This document shows, in pieces, positions 8,370 through 16,961 of a stretch of DNA of 64,000 nt. The stretch is taken from positions 1 through 64,000 of the forward strand of contig CBDFMU010000005.1 in NCBI GenBank assembly GCA_965249785.1. Reading direction: 5' to 3'. This DNA comes from M3007 sp965249785 (GTDB lineage Bacteria; Bacteroidota; Bacteroidia; Chitinophagales; Saprospiraceae). Below the pieces are notes generated by a model. The model did no database searches, was not told the DNA's origin, and saw only the letters and a program-made list of their open reading frames with translations. Within the stretch, counting starts at the first letter, position 1. Each line of letters begins with the position of its first letter. The position numbers were made by a program, and so were the translations under genes.

Positions 8370-9584
8370 TTAAGGCTTTTCCCAAGTCCGATACTTAGCC
8401 GTGTCGTCGTATACATGGCGCAAAATCGCTTTATCTAAATCGGTAAAAACCATTTGGCGACGAGCTACTACGGCGGCGGCAGTGGTGTAGGCTTCCTCTA
8501 TTTTGTAGGTGCGATAACCGCCATCGGCACCGCCCCAGGAAAAATCGGGGATGAAATTGCGCGGATAACCGGCTCCAAACACGTTGGCAAAAGCACCAAC
8601 TACCGTACCCGTATTGAACATGGTATTAATGCCGCATTTGGCGTGATCGCCCATAATGAGGCCCATGAATTGCTGACCAGTTTTATCGAAGCGTTCGCTC
8701 TCGTAGTTCCAGAGTTTGACTTCTGAATAGTTGTTTTTCAGGTTGGAATTGTTGGTGTCGGCCCCGAGATTGCACCATTCACCGAGTACTGCATCCCCCA
8801 GAAACCCATCGTGGCCTTTATTGGAATTAGCCAACATAATCGAACGTGTCACTTCGCCGCCCACCCGACAACCAGGGCCAATAGTAGTGGGGCCATAAAT
8901 TTTTGAACCCATTTTGATGATCGAATTTTCCCCAATGGATAGTGGCCCGCGCAACATACTGCCTTCCATAATCTCCACATTAGCACCAATATAAATCGGC
9001 CCGGCGCTCAGATTGAGGATGCAGCATTCCATTTTTAACCCCGGCTCCACAAACAGGTTTTGGATGGGGCCAATGACTTGATTGGAAGGTGAAATAGGGA
9101 GCGATTTGCGGGCTGCGGTGACTAATTTGAAATCGTCGGCGAGCGCAGCACCGTTCATTTGGGCAAAATCCCAAAGATGGTTAATTTGCAATAGGGGAAA
9201 ATCCGCTTCGAGTTCTGTGCCGCGCAGTTCGCGTACTTCTTCGTCTTCGAGCAGGATTTCGATCTGGTCTTCATTCAATCGGGCGGCCACTAATTCACCA
9301 TCGCTTAACAGGGCTTCTCCCAACTTTATCTCTTGCAAACGCTGACAAAGAGCCGTATTTGGCAGAATATTGCCGCTGATAATCAGGTTTTCCTCTTCCA
9401 AATGAATCGGATATTTCGGCTGCAAATATTCCTGCGTAATGTACGACACCGAGCCGCGCAGGTAACGTTCCCATTTTTCCCGCAGCGTGAGGATGCCCAA
9501 GCGAAGTTCGCCGATGGGTCGCGTGGCCGTGAGCGGCAACAAGTGGCCGCGCGCATCGGTGTCAAAAAGGATGATATTCAACAT
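8370..9584 (-). CDS. GlmU-like sugar nucleotidyltransferase/acetyltransferase family protein
   Basis: A 404-residue protein of the Bacteroidota-specific GlmU-like family. The N-terminus (LNIILFDTDARGHLLPLTAT) is a diverged nucleotidyltransferase-like start without the typical GlmU LAAGxGTRM loop. The second half (about residues 195-340) is a left-handed beta-helix of hexapeptide repeats (IGANVEIMEGSMLRGP, IGENSIIKMGSKIYGP), ending with MGDHAKCGINTMFNTGTVVG. This suggests acyl-transfer to a sugar nucleotide or a regulatory relative. I chose the ATG at 9584 because the extra six residues from 9602 are not conserved-looking. Exact substrate unknown. Confidence 0.85.
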   Translation of the reverse strand: MLNIILFDTDARGHLLPLTATRPIGELRLGILTLREKWERYLRGSVSYITQEYLQPKYPIHLEEENLIISGNILPNTALCQRLQEIKLGEALLSDGELVAARLNEDQIEILLEDEEVRELRGTELEADFPLLQINHLWDFAQMNGAALADDFKLVTAARKSLPISPSNQVIGPIQNLFVEPGLKMECCILNLSAGPIYIGANVEIMEGSMLRGPLSIGENSIIKMGSKIYGPTTIGPGCRVGGEVTRSIMLANSNKGHDGFLGDAVLGEWCNLGADTNNSNLKNNYSEVKLWNYESERFDKTGQQFMGLIMGDHAKCGINTMFNTGTVVGAFANVFGAGYPRNFIPDFSWGGADGGYRTYKIEEAYTTAAAVVARRQMVFTDLDKAILRHVYDDTAKYRTWEKP

Positions 9585-9606
9585 GGTGTAGAGGCAGGTC
9601 AATATT

Positions 9607-9661
9607 TGTACAGGCCGGTTCAGTCGCCTTCACGACAGAGGCGACTGAACCCGCCTGTACA
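9607..9661. repeat. Long palindrome, 23-base arms
   Basis: Arms at 9607-9629 and 9639-9661 match at 22 of 23 positions (tgtacaggccggttcagtcg and complement) around the loop tcacgacag. It lies between the rpmE2 terminator and the GlmU-like gene. It resembles an REP element and is distinct in sequence from the CTTGAAG family. Confidence 0.8.
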
Positions 9662-9668
9662 GGGCCAT

Positions 9669-9708
9669 AAAAAAAGTCCCAATGTGCGCATAGCCTATCG
9701 GGACTTTT
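9669..9708 (-). terminator. Intrinsic terminator of rpmE2
   Basis: On the minus strand a stem aaaagtccc/gggactttt (9700-9708 with 9672-9680) is followed by a run of seven T. It lies 29 bases downstream of the rpmE2 stop. Confidence 0.75.
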
Positions 9709-9736
9709 CCAAAAAAATGCCAAATAAAAATTGGTA

Positions 9737-10021
9737 TTATTCTGCGGCAGGTTCGCTCTCAGACTTGGCGAACTTGGAATTAGCAAATTTCTTGTTGAAT
9801 TTGTCGATACGACCAGCGGTATCCACGAATTTCATTTTGCCAGTAAAGAACGGATGGCTATAAGCCGAGATGTCCATCTTCACCAAAGGGTATTCGTTGC
9901 CATCTTCCCAGGTCACCGTTTCTTTGGAGTTGGTGCAGGATTTACCGAGGAATGCCTCGTCTGTGGAAATATCCTTGAAGATCACCGTGCGATAAGAGGA
10001 CGGATGGATGTCTTTTTTCAT
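9737..10021 (-). CDS. rpmE2: 50S ribosomal protein L31 type B
   Basis: A 94-residue ribosomal protein L31 of the zinc-free type B. It starts MKKDIHPSSYRTVIFKDIST and contains TNSKETVTWEDGNEYPLVKMDISAYSHPF in the usual order, ending TAGRIDKFNKKFA plus an acidic tail. The type B form lacks the CxxC zinc motif, as here. The ATG at 10021 is the family start; upstream in-frame ATG codons lie inside the promoter. A perfect TTTG-N19-TAnnTTTG promoter lies upstream and an intrinsic terminator follows, so the gene is a single-gene transcript. Confidence 0.96.
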   Translation of the reverse strand: MKKDIHPSSYRTVIFKDISTDEAFLGKSCTNSKETVTWEDGNEYPLVKMDISAYSHPFFTGKMKFVDTAGRIDKFNKKFANSKFAKSESEPAAE

Positions 10022-10072
10022 GACTATTGTACTAAAAGTTGTGGTAAATTCAGAATCTCGAAATTCGAGCCG

Positions 10073-10103
10073 CAAATGTACGCACATTGCCCGGCTTAAC
10101 AAA
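10073..10103 (-). promoter_or_regulatory. Bacteroidota-type promoter for rpmE2
   Basis: On the minus strand TTTG (10103-10100), 19 bases, then TACATTTG (10080-10073) match the known Bacteroidota sigma factor consensus TTTG-N19-TAnnTTTG exactly. It lies about 50 bases upstream of the rpmE2 ATG and inside the coaE-rpmE2 gap. Confidence 0.75.
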
Positions 10104-10121
10104 ATGTTTTTCGGGAAAAAT

Positions 10122-10754
10122 TCAGGAAATAATCCGGTTAGCCGCCGATTTGGCCAGTAATTGGCGATGAATCTCCATCACCTGTGGCTCTAATTCTTGT
10201 TCGCCATCATTATTAATCACAAAATCAGCCAATTTCACCTTTTCCGCTTCCGGCAATTGGTGGTTTATCCGCGCCTTTACCTGTTCCGCAGAAAGGTTGT
10301 CGCGCTCCATCACGCGTTCGATACGCAGTTGCTCCGGCGCGGTCACGACGATTAACACATCTAATTTCAAATGGCTACCACTTTCAACCATCAGGGCGGC
10401 TTCTTTCAAGGTATAAGGTGCGCCGTACATAGCCTGCTCCTCGTGCCAGATAAGGCTGTCTTTTTCTACTGCTGGATGCACCAAAGCATTTAATGCAGCC
10501 AGTTTTGCCGGGTTTCCGAAGGCCACTTGCGCCACCCACGGACGGTCATATTTTCCATCCGGTGTGTAAGCAGACGGTCCAAATATCTCGATTATGCCTT
10601 TTTTCAAATCTTCATCACCCTGCGTCAGCCATTTTGCCCGAATGTCGGCATAATACACCGGCACATCCAGTTCTCGAAAAATTTCGCAGACCGTGGTTTT
10701 GCCACTGCCAATGCCGCCTGTGATGCCGACGCGAAGAGAGAGATGCGTTTCCAT
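10122..10754 (-). CDS. coaE: Dephospho-CoA kinase
   Basis: A 210-residue P-loop kinase that makes the last step of coenzyme A synthesis. The Walker A motif is GITGGIGSGKTTVC at residues 10-23, followed by VPVYYADIRAKWL (the substrate-binding aspartate) and LVHPAV at about residue 105. VVTAPEQLRIERVMERD and ADFVINNDGEQEL complete the family pattern. It follows the lycopene cyclase gene after a 43-base gap on the same strand and probably shares its transcript. Confidence 0.95.
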   Translation of the reverse strand: METHLSLRVGITGGIGSGKTTVCEIFRELDVPVYYADIRAKWLTQGDEDLKKGIIEIFGPSAYTPDGKYDRPWVAQVAFGNPAKLAALNALVHPAVEKDSLIWHEEQAMYGAPYTLKEAALMVESGSHLKLDVLIVVTAPEQLRIERVMERDNLSAEQVKARINHQLPEAEKVKLADFVINNDGEQELEPQVMEIHRQLLAKSAANRIIS

Positions 10755-10797
10755 AATGTCACCGCTATGCGGTTTAAATTTTGATTGTAAACGTAAT

Positions 10798-12039
10798 CTA
10801 TTTCCAAAAACGGCGTAGCCGTGATATTGCTGTTGCTAAGAAAGGCCAGGTCGGCGGTGCGGAAAGTAGGCGAAGAATTTCCCCAAAATTGGCATCTTCA
10901 TCCAGAAAACGAAACACCAACGGAGCAGGAAGCCGGGCAAACAAACGCGCAAAAAAGTCTTTGCCCGCTACCCTACCCTCGCGCAACACATGTAACATTA
11001 CGCTATCAAAAAAACGATAATACCAAGCCGAGCGCAACACTGTAGTGTCCGGCTTTCCCGTCTTTACCCACGCGTCCACAAATTTGCGCAAACGCCGTTG
11101 GGTTCGCAAGAACGCATAGCCACTAGATGCCTTGACAAAACCGCCCGCCGTACCGATATTCATAACCCGACCTTCTATATTAGAAAACGGTTGATCGGTC
11201 ATTGGAATCACGCCAAACTCTCGCTCTGCAATTTCAAAATCATTGATTTTCAGTATATTGCCAATATATTTATTCAATTCTCTGTCATACTCTTCTGGCA
11301 AAAGTAAGTCAGGAGAAAACACTGTAAACTCCACCAAAGCGCGATTTTCAGACAAAGGCAATACGTAGACAAAACGCGTTTCGCCCTGTTGTTCCAGCCG
11401 ATAATCCATGAACGTCATGACATTTTCGTCAAAAGTCGCATTAGGTGTTTCAATAATCCAACCCTGAAAATGCTGCAACAAATGGACGTAGTGAGAGTCA
11501 ATTTTTGCGGTATTTTTTGGCGTAAACGGCGGCTGCGGATACTGCGCATTGGCAGTTGGCAGTAATGGTTTTTGGGTAAAAGCACTATTAAAAACCCATG
11601 TTCCGGTGAAGTCGCCTTGGTCGGTTTTAACCAAACCATTTTGAGAATTTATGTCAATTATATTTGCCGTGATGCGCCGAATATTTGGGTATTTTGTCAA
11701 CTCCTGTTTAGCCCAGCGATAGAAATCCAGCCCGCGCACCATGTGGTAGCGATAGGGCGCAATATCCAGCGGAATCGCCAAATCGTCGCTAAAAAAGCGG
11801 CATTCGTCCCAAGTTTTGAACGTCACTGGCGGCAACGGCTCTTCCTTTGTGGCCCAAAAGCACCAGGTACGATCATTCTTTTCCTTCTCATCGCGATCCA
11901 GTAACAGGATTTTGTAATGTTGAAAAAAAGGTTGACGAGCCAATTCCAGTGCCAAAGTCAAGCCGGAAAGTCCGCCGCCCGCCAGAATGATGTCGGGAGT
12001 TTGCCAATCCACCGCCTCTACAATTGTTAAATTGCGCAT
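10798..12039 (-). CDS. crtY: Lycopene beta-cyclase (CrtY/CrtL type)
   Basis: A 413-residue FAD/NAD(P)-dependent cyclase that forms the rings of beta-carotene from lycopene. The dinucleotide-binding motif is DIILAGGGLSGLTLALELA (residues 16-34). DRTWCFW (about residue 56) is the cyclase signature, and RFVYVLPLSENRALVEFT and FGVIPMT are the downstream family motifs. No other carotenoid genes are visible in this window. The gene is divergent from the lipoprotein gene starting at 12156, with 116 bases between. Confidence 0.93.
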   Translation of the reverse strand: MRNLTIVEAVDWQTPDIILAGGGLSGLTLALELARQPFFQHYKILLLDRDEKEKNDRTWCFWATKEEPLPPVTFKTWDECRFFSDDLAIPLDIAPYRYHMVRGLDFYRWAKQELTKYPNIRRITANIIDINSQNGLVKTDQGDFTGTWVFNSAFTQKPLLPTANAQYPQPPFTPKNTAKIDSHYVHLLQHFQGWIIETPNATFDENVMTFMDYRLEQQGETRFVYVLPLSENRALVEFTVFSPDLLLPEEYDRELNKYIGNILKINDFEIAEREFGVIPMTDQPFSNIEGRVMNIGTAGGFVKASSGYAFLRTQRRLRKFVDAWVKTGKPDTTVLRSAWYYRFFDSVMLHVLREGRVAGKDFFARLFARLPAPLVFRFLDEDANFGEILRLLSAPPTWPFLATAISRLRRFWK

Positions 12040-12155
12040 AATTTAATCTTCCTTCCGAATACTTTTTCACAAAAATGGTTCAGTCATAGAGAGCATTTCT
12101 CAACTCCTCAACAACCTCAACAATTTCTTCCTAACCAGTTAACAATGAATTCCTC

Positions 12156-13223
12156 ATGTTTAAGATTTGCCTTTTAAAGGCCAGAATTCCCGCCTGTTTG
12201 TTTCTCCTGATTGGCCTCGCCAGTTGCAGCAAACACACCAGCCTGACGGTGTTGCAACCCGCCGAAATGAAAATCCCCGAACACATCGCCACCGTGGCCG
12301 TCGTGGATCGCAGTAAACCCTCCAAAGGCTGGCTAAACGTGCTGGAAGGCCTCGTCACTGGCGAAGCCATCGGCCAGGATCGCCAAAGTCGCGCCGAAGC
12401 CGTGCGCGGATTGTCAGCAGCATTGACCCGCACACCGCGTTTTTCCGTCAAAAATACGGGCATCGAAATGACCGGCAGCAAGGCCGGAGTCAACCTGCCC
12501 GCGCCCCTCGAATGGAGCGAAGTGGAACGCATTTGTCAGCAATACGGCGCGGATGCCGTGGTCACCATTGAGTCGTTTGATTCGGATAATGCCGCCGCTG
12601 CCCGCCGCAGCGAGACCAAACGCAAAGACAAAAATGGTAAGGAATACATTGACGTTCAATACAATGCGCACATGCGAACGGGCATTCGGATGGGCTGGCG
12701 CATGTACGACCCAAAAACGAAAATCATCCTCGACGAATTCACCACCGACGATTATCTGGAAAAAGACGCGACTGGCAAAGACGAAAGAACGGCCTTGAAT
12801 AATCTGCCTTCGCCCGTCAATGTGTCGCGAGATGTGGCCTACAATGGCGGTCAACGCTATGGCTCGCGCATTGCGCCGCTGTATGTGCAGGTGAGCCGTG
12901 CTTATTACGACAATGCCAAAGGCTACAAAACTCAGATGGAGCAGGCCACCCGCTACGCCCGTGGTAATGAATGGAACAAAGCCGCTGAAATCTGGAAAAA
13001 CATTGAGGTCCGCGCCACCGATAATCCCAAAGCCGCCGGACGCGCTGCCTATAATATGGCCGTAGCCTCTGAAGTGAGCGGAAATCTCGACGTTGCGCTG
13101 GATTGGGCCAAAAAATCATGGACCAAATATGGCAACAAAAAGGCCCGCAACTACATCCAGACCATTCAGCAACGGCAGAACGACGCGCGAAAAGTGGATT
13201 ATCAGATGCCGAAAAAAGCGTGA
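12156..13223 (+). CDS. Lipoprotein, possibly DUF6340 family
   Basis: A 355-residue predicted lipoprotein with cysteine at residue 24 (LIGLASC). The mature protein starts with a region (LQPAEMKIPEHIATVAVVDRS) typical of Bacteroidota outer-membrane-associated lipoproteins annotated DUF6340; I am not certain of that family. The centre has ERICQQYGADAVVTIESFDSD, and the last 100 residues are TPR-like (ARGNEWNKAAEIWKNI; AAYNMAVASEVSGNLDVALD). Function unknown. The next gene follows after a 90-base hairpin-repeat gap. Confidence 0.8.
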   Translation: MFKICLLKARIPACLFLLIGLASCSKHTSLTVLQPAEMKIPEHIATVAVVDRSKPSKGWLNVLEGLVTGEAIGQDRQSRAEAVRGLSAALTRTPRFSVKNTGIEMTGSKAGVNLPAPLEWSEVERICQQYGADAVVTIESFDSDNAAAARRSETKRKDKNGKEYIDVQYNAHMRTGIRMGWRMYDPKTKIILDEFTTDDYLEKDATGKDERTALNNLPSPVNVSRDVAYNGGQRYGSRIAPLYVQVSRAYYDNAKGYKTQMEQATRYARGNEWNKAAEIWKNIEVRATDNPKAAGRAAYNMAVASEVSGNLDVALDWAKKSWTKYGNKKARNYIQTIQQRQNDARKVDYQMPKKA

Positions 13224-13227
13224 ACAA

Positions 13228-13308
13228 AAAGGTTGATAAAGGTTTATAGGGTTTATGAGGGTTTATTATCAACCTTTATAAACTCTTCATCAACTTTTAT
13301 CAACCTTT
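13228..13308. repeat. Hairpin of iterated TTGATAAAGG / TTTATAGGG words
   Basis: Outer arms aaaggttgataaa (13228-13240) and tttatcaaccttt (13296-13308) are perfect inverted repeats of 13 bases. Between them the words GTTTATAGGG, GTTTATGAGG and GTTTATTATC iterate with a period of ten. It fills the gap between two plus-strand genes and may act as a transcript-end or RNA-stability element. Confidence 0.7.
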
Positions 13309-13312
13309 ACGC

Positions 13313-14848
13313 ATGAATAGCCAGCCTTTTGAACGACGCACACCGGGCCTCTCCGAAGACGAGGTGAAGCGACGCTTCGTGCCGTTCCTGCGCAATTTTT
13401 ACCGCCAGCGGTTCGAGCCGATTGCGGGTTCGGAGTCCGTGGAACTCGACAATGTGGGTGAAGGTGGCATCGTCGCCGATGGCAAAATGACCTTCCGCAA
13501 GGTCGATGGTTCGCCCTTCGTTTGTACCTACGAGGCCACTTCCCGCGACAAAGCGGAGGAAGTAAAATACGCCATCAACGATCTTTATCTGGCCTGGGAT
13601 TCGGCGGCTTTTGGGGCAATTGCGACCGCTGTGTTGTACGCGATCTTTTACGTCACGCGCCCGAACTGGCTGGTCGGCCTGCGTTTCGAGGGCAATCTCG
13701 GCCTCATCTTTGGCGTGGCTTTGATCACTTCTTTGTTGTGGTTTTTTCTGCTGCGCAACTGGCGCAAGTATCGCTATATCTTTGCTATTGAGCAATTTAA
13801 GCAATATCAGGCCGACGAACAATGGGTGGCCATCGCCGAAGATGTGTTCCCTTCGCCTACCGATCCTTACTTAATTGAACTGCGAAATCAATGCGTGTTC
13901 AGCGGCTTTGGGCTAGCCGTAGTCAGTGCCGAAAATGGCGTTCGCTCTCTTGCAAATCCTTCACGCTTAGGCCTTTATGGTCAGGATCGGCATATCACGC
14001 ATTGGGTCACGCGCGCCGATTGGTACCAGGCGATTACTAATACGTCTGCTAGCGGCGAAGTGGCGCGTTTGGCTCCGCCCGGTACACTAACGATTGCCTG
14101 GAATAAGGTGTCGCGTCCGGTGCGCTACCTCTTATTGGAGCCCGCCAGGAAAGTCCTGAATCGGCCGCTTGGCCACACTTCCAGTGCCTATAATCGTTTT
14201 ATGAGTGGGCAGCAAGTACAAAAATGGGTGTGTGGACTGGCGTTTTTGCTGCTTATTCCGCTGGTTTGGCGGGTGCTAAATGCGCATAAAATTACCACGG
14301 CGGATGTGACCAGCTTGCAAAAAATGCGGGCTGGCCCCAATCCCGAAGATCAGCCCGGTTACAAACCCAATGACGAAATTATTCCCTACGGTGGCGAACC
14401 GACTGGCGTTCCCAAGCAATTTGCCGAGACCAAACAGGAGGAAGTACAAACCATAAGTTTATCGAGCAGTGACGACGATGAAAATACCATCAACCTTTCT
14501 GGTAATGAGGACAAAACGACCGACGCAAAAGATCAGCCGACCGCCAAACCTTCGTTGCCCGATCTCTGCGCAGTGCTGAATGATAAACATGGCTGGCTGG
14601 TGCAGGACAACCTATACATCACCCGCGCCAACGCTACGGAACGGGTTGCCGCTTTGCGCAAAAAAGGTTTGACCGCTGAATTGGTAAGTAATACGTGCAT
14701 CGAAGCGAGCAGAAGTGGGTACGTGGTGTGGTTAGGGAAAGTCCAGCCCTCGCGCGAGGAAGCCGTCAAACAGGCGGCCAACTATGAAAAGGCGTTGCAA
14801 CGCTATGGATTGTTGATAGCCAAACCTTCCGTCAAACGCCTGCTGTGA
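13313..14848 (+). CDS. Membrane protein with C-terminal SPOR-like domain
   Basis: A 511-residue protein of unknown function. Residues of about 98-145 form two membrane helices and about 308-325 a third. A low-complexity acidic linker (SLSSSDDDENTINLSGNED) precedes a C-terminal domain (about 405-500) that looks like SPOR: GWLVQDNLYITRANATERV, then SGYVVWLGKVQPSREEAVKQA. SPOR domains bind denuded peptidoglycan, so an envelope role is likely. Its end overlaps the next gene by four bases. The start ATG lies directly after the hairpin repeat. Confidence 0.8.
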   Translation: MNSQPFERRTPGLSEDEVKRRFVPFLRNFYRQRFEPIAGSESVELDNVGEGGIVADGKMTFRKVDGSPFVCTYEATSRDKAEEVKYAINDLYLAWDSAAFGAIATAVLYAIFYVTRPNWLVGLRFEGNLGLIFGVALITSLLWFFLLRNWRKYRYIFAIEQFKQYQADEQWVAIAEDVFPSPTDPYLIELRNQCVFSGFGLAVVSAENGVRSLANPSRLGLYGQDRHITHWVTRADWYQAITNTSASGEVARLAPPGTLTIAWNKVSRPVRYLLLEPARKVLNRPLGHTSSAYNRFMSGQQVQKWVCGLAFLLLIPLVWRVLNAHKITTADVTSLQKMRAGPNPEDQPGYKPNDEIIPYGGEPTGVPKQFAETKQEEVQTISLSSSDDDENTINLSGNEDKTTDAKDQPTAKPSLPDLCAVLNDKHGWLVQDNLYITRANATERVAALRKKGLTAELVSNTCIEASRSGYVVWLGKVQPSREEAVKQAANYEKALQRYGLLIAKPSVKRLL

Positions 14849-15990
14849 TTTTCGACCGTTTTTCGCTGACACAAAAAGTAAATATGCTCACTACGCTGGG
14901 CCTATTGGGTGGTGTTATCCTGTCATGGCCACTTTGGAATTCTGCGGCTCGCACGTCGTTTCCTGTATTACTAATAATAGGTGCTGCTCATTCCGAAACG
15001 GCGTGGTTGTCTTTAATTGGCATTGTTCTATTACTGCTATCAATTACAACATCATTAGTTTTTTCGGCTAAAAAAGGGTCAATTATTGCGCTATTGGCTT
15101 GTTTATCAATACTTTGTTGTCTCGATGTAAATCGTCTGCAACCGTGGGTTTGGATGTACGGATTGATATTGGCGAGCATTGCATTTGGAAAATCAACTGC
15201 CGAAACGCGTGATACTTTACGCTGGCTCCTCGCTGCTATTTATGCTTGGAGCGGTTTTCATAAATTAACACCCTATTTCGCGGAGGATAATTTCGACTGG
15301 TTCTGTTCGGCGTTTTCCTTTACCAAATCGTTGGCACATTCTCCTGCTTTGGGTTATACAGTTGCCTTGCTGGAAATGTCGCTCGCTTTTGGACTAATGT
15401 GGCCGCGCACACGCCCCGTTTTTCGCTGGCTGGTAGTTGTTTTTCACAGTATTATTGTTTTGATGCTCAGCCCATTAGGCTTGAATTGGAACACCGTAGT
15501 TATTCCGTGGAATATCGCTTTGGCGGGCTTGGTGTGGCTGGTTTTTGCTGAAAAGCACCAGACTCTTTTGCCAAAAAATAGTGGCCAACGGCTGGTGCTG
15601 ATTTTCGCAGGCGTGGCTCCGCTGCTCAATCTTTTTGGTGCTTGGCCAGAAGCACTTTCCTGGAAATTGTACAGCAATACGCAGTCCGAAGCGACTTTTT
15701 ATGCTCCTGCTCATTCTTTTACGCAAACCGTTGAACAACAGGCTTTTTGGGAGAAAAATGCTTTTGATAATGGCACTAAATTATTGCTGGATGACTGGGC
15801 CAACGCGGAATTGCACGCACCAATGTTTGCCAGCAAACATAGTTTTCGTCAAACAGCATCCTACCTTTGCGGCTGCACCACGCAACCCGATAGCGCCGGT
15901 TTGTACATTCTGACCGTCCAACCCTGGAATCGACAGGCGGAAAAATGGCAAAAAATTCCCTGTCGGGAACTGCTGAACACACACAAATGA
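14845..15990 (+). CDS. Polytopic membrane protein, DoxX/HTTM-like
   Basis: A 381-residue protein with about eight hydrophobic helices up to residue 275, then a soluble tail containing a CGC motif (YLCGCTTQPD). The region around AAIYAWSGFHKLTPYFAEDN is reminiscent of DoxX/HTTM-type membrane proteins. The GTG at 14845 overlaps the preceding stop (GTGA); the next in-frame ATG is at 14884. It overlaps the following gene by four bases (ATGA). Function unknown; the overlaps on both sides suggest that it works with its neighbours. Confidence 0.78.
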   Translation: MIFDRFSLTQKVNMLTTLGLLGGVILSWPLWNSAARTSFPVLLIIGAAHSETAWLSLIGIVLLLLSITTSLVFSAKKGSIIALLACLSILCCLDVNRLQPWVWMYGLILASIAFGKSTAETRDTLRWLLAAIYAWSGFHKLTPYFAEDNFDWFCSAFSFTKSLAHSPALGYTVALLEMSLAFGLMWPRTRPVFRWLVVVFHSIIVLMLSPLGLNWNTVVIPWNIALAGLVWLVFAEKHQTLLPKNSGQRLVLIFAGVAPLLNLFGAWPEALSWKLYSNTQSEATFYAPAHSFTQTVEQQAFWEKNAFDNGTKLLLDDWANAELHAPMFASKHSFRQTASYLCGCTTQPDSAGLYILTVQPWNRQAEKWQKIPCRELLNTHK

Positions 15991-16805
15991 CCAAAGACTC
16001 TTTGCTCTGGCAAATCACGCCTGCCGATGGCGGCCCATCTTCCTACCTGTTCGGCACCATGCACGTTCGCGACGCGCGGGCGTTCGGCTGGCTGGATACA
16101 GCCCTGTCACATTTGGCTGATTGTGAAGTATTTGCCACCGAATTTGACTTCTCTGAAACAGACAATCAGGCCCTGGCGGAGGTATTACGTCTTCCCAATG
16201 ACACTTCGCTGCACCAACTGTTGAAGCCAGGCGTCTGGAAAAAACTGGATTATTATGCCCTAAAAAAACTCGGCGTTCCAGCCGCTCGCTTCGATCATCA
16301 GCACCCAATGATGGTCAGCACGACCTTGACGGCAGTGTTTATGTCAGAAGAACAGGCGCATTCGCTGGATGAAACGCTGTGGCACGCTGCCCAAGCCGCA
16401 GGCAAGCAATGCACTGGCGTGGAAACCTTTGAAGAGCAGCTGCAAACGTTGAAAAAAATTCCGCTTGAACAACATTTGAAAGGCTTGACTTGGCTTCTTA
16501 AAAATTTTAGTCGTCAACGTCGCCGCCTGCACAAGATGATGAATTTGTACGCCGAAGCCGATCTGCAAGGTCTATACCAAGCCGCCAAAAAAGATGCGAA
16601 AGGTTTACGGAAAGTACTGTTATATGATCGTAATAAGTTGATGACCAAGCGTTTCGCAGAAATAGCCGAGTCGCAGTCGCTTTTTTGCGCGGTGGGTGCG
16701 GGGCATTTGGCTGGTCAAAAAGGGATGTTGCGCTTGTTGAAAAAAGCGGGGTTTAAAGTGCGGGCGGTGGAAAAAGCCAGTATTGACAACGGCAAACAGG
16801 ATTAG
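15987..16805 (+). CDS. TraB/GumN family protein
   Basis: A 272-residue protein of the TraB/GumN (PrgY, Tiki-like) superfamily, members of which are metal-dependent proteases or are involved in polysaccharide and pheromone processing. It shows the two family signatures: SSYLFGTMHV near the N-terminus (GxxH) and LFCAVGAGHLAG near residue 240 (GxGH). The ATG at 15987 overlaps the previous stop; the alternative at 15945 overlaps by more. No signal peptide is seen. It ends a three-gene overlapping unit. Confidence 0.87.
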   Translation: MTKDSLLWQITPADGGPSSYLFGTMHVRDARAFGWLDTALSHLADCEVFATEFDFSETDNQALAEVLRLPNDTSLHQLLKPGVWKKLDYYALKKLGVPAARFDHQHPMMVSTTLTAVFMSEEQAHSLDETLWHAAQAAGKQCTGVETFEEQLQTLKKIPLEQHLKGLTWLLKNFSRQRRRLHKMMNLYAEADLQGLYQAAKKDAKGLRKVLLYDRNKLMTKRFAEIAESQSLFCAVGAGHLAGQKGMLRLLKKAGFKVRAVEKASIDNGKQD

Positions 16806-16921
16806 GGCGACCATAAGGGTCGCCCCAACGATGATCACCAATTTATCCACATTCTGTTTTTTGCCAATATTTGTGACAAATTTCATTGTTTTTGCGGTAA
16901 GGGCGACCCTTGTGGTCGTCC
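16805..16921. repeat. Inverted pair of GGGCGACC hairpins flanking 75 bases
   Basis: Two small hairpins (16805-16825 and 16901-16921), each with GGGCGACC arms, are reverse complements of each other at 19 of 21 positions. The 75 bases between them are AT-rich without coding potential. The arrangement looks like a small non-autonomous mobile unit. Confidence 0.65.
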
Positions 16922-16961
16922 AATATGCTATTTGCCCTTATGTCAATTGCCCTTTCAATTT

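Noticed and set aside
12145..12177. Ten-codon leader-like frame (MNSSCLRFAF) overlapping the start of the lipoprotein gene
   Set aside because: No attenuator features or repeated regulatory codons; overlap by chance is more likely.
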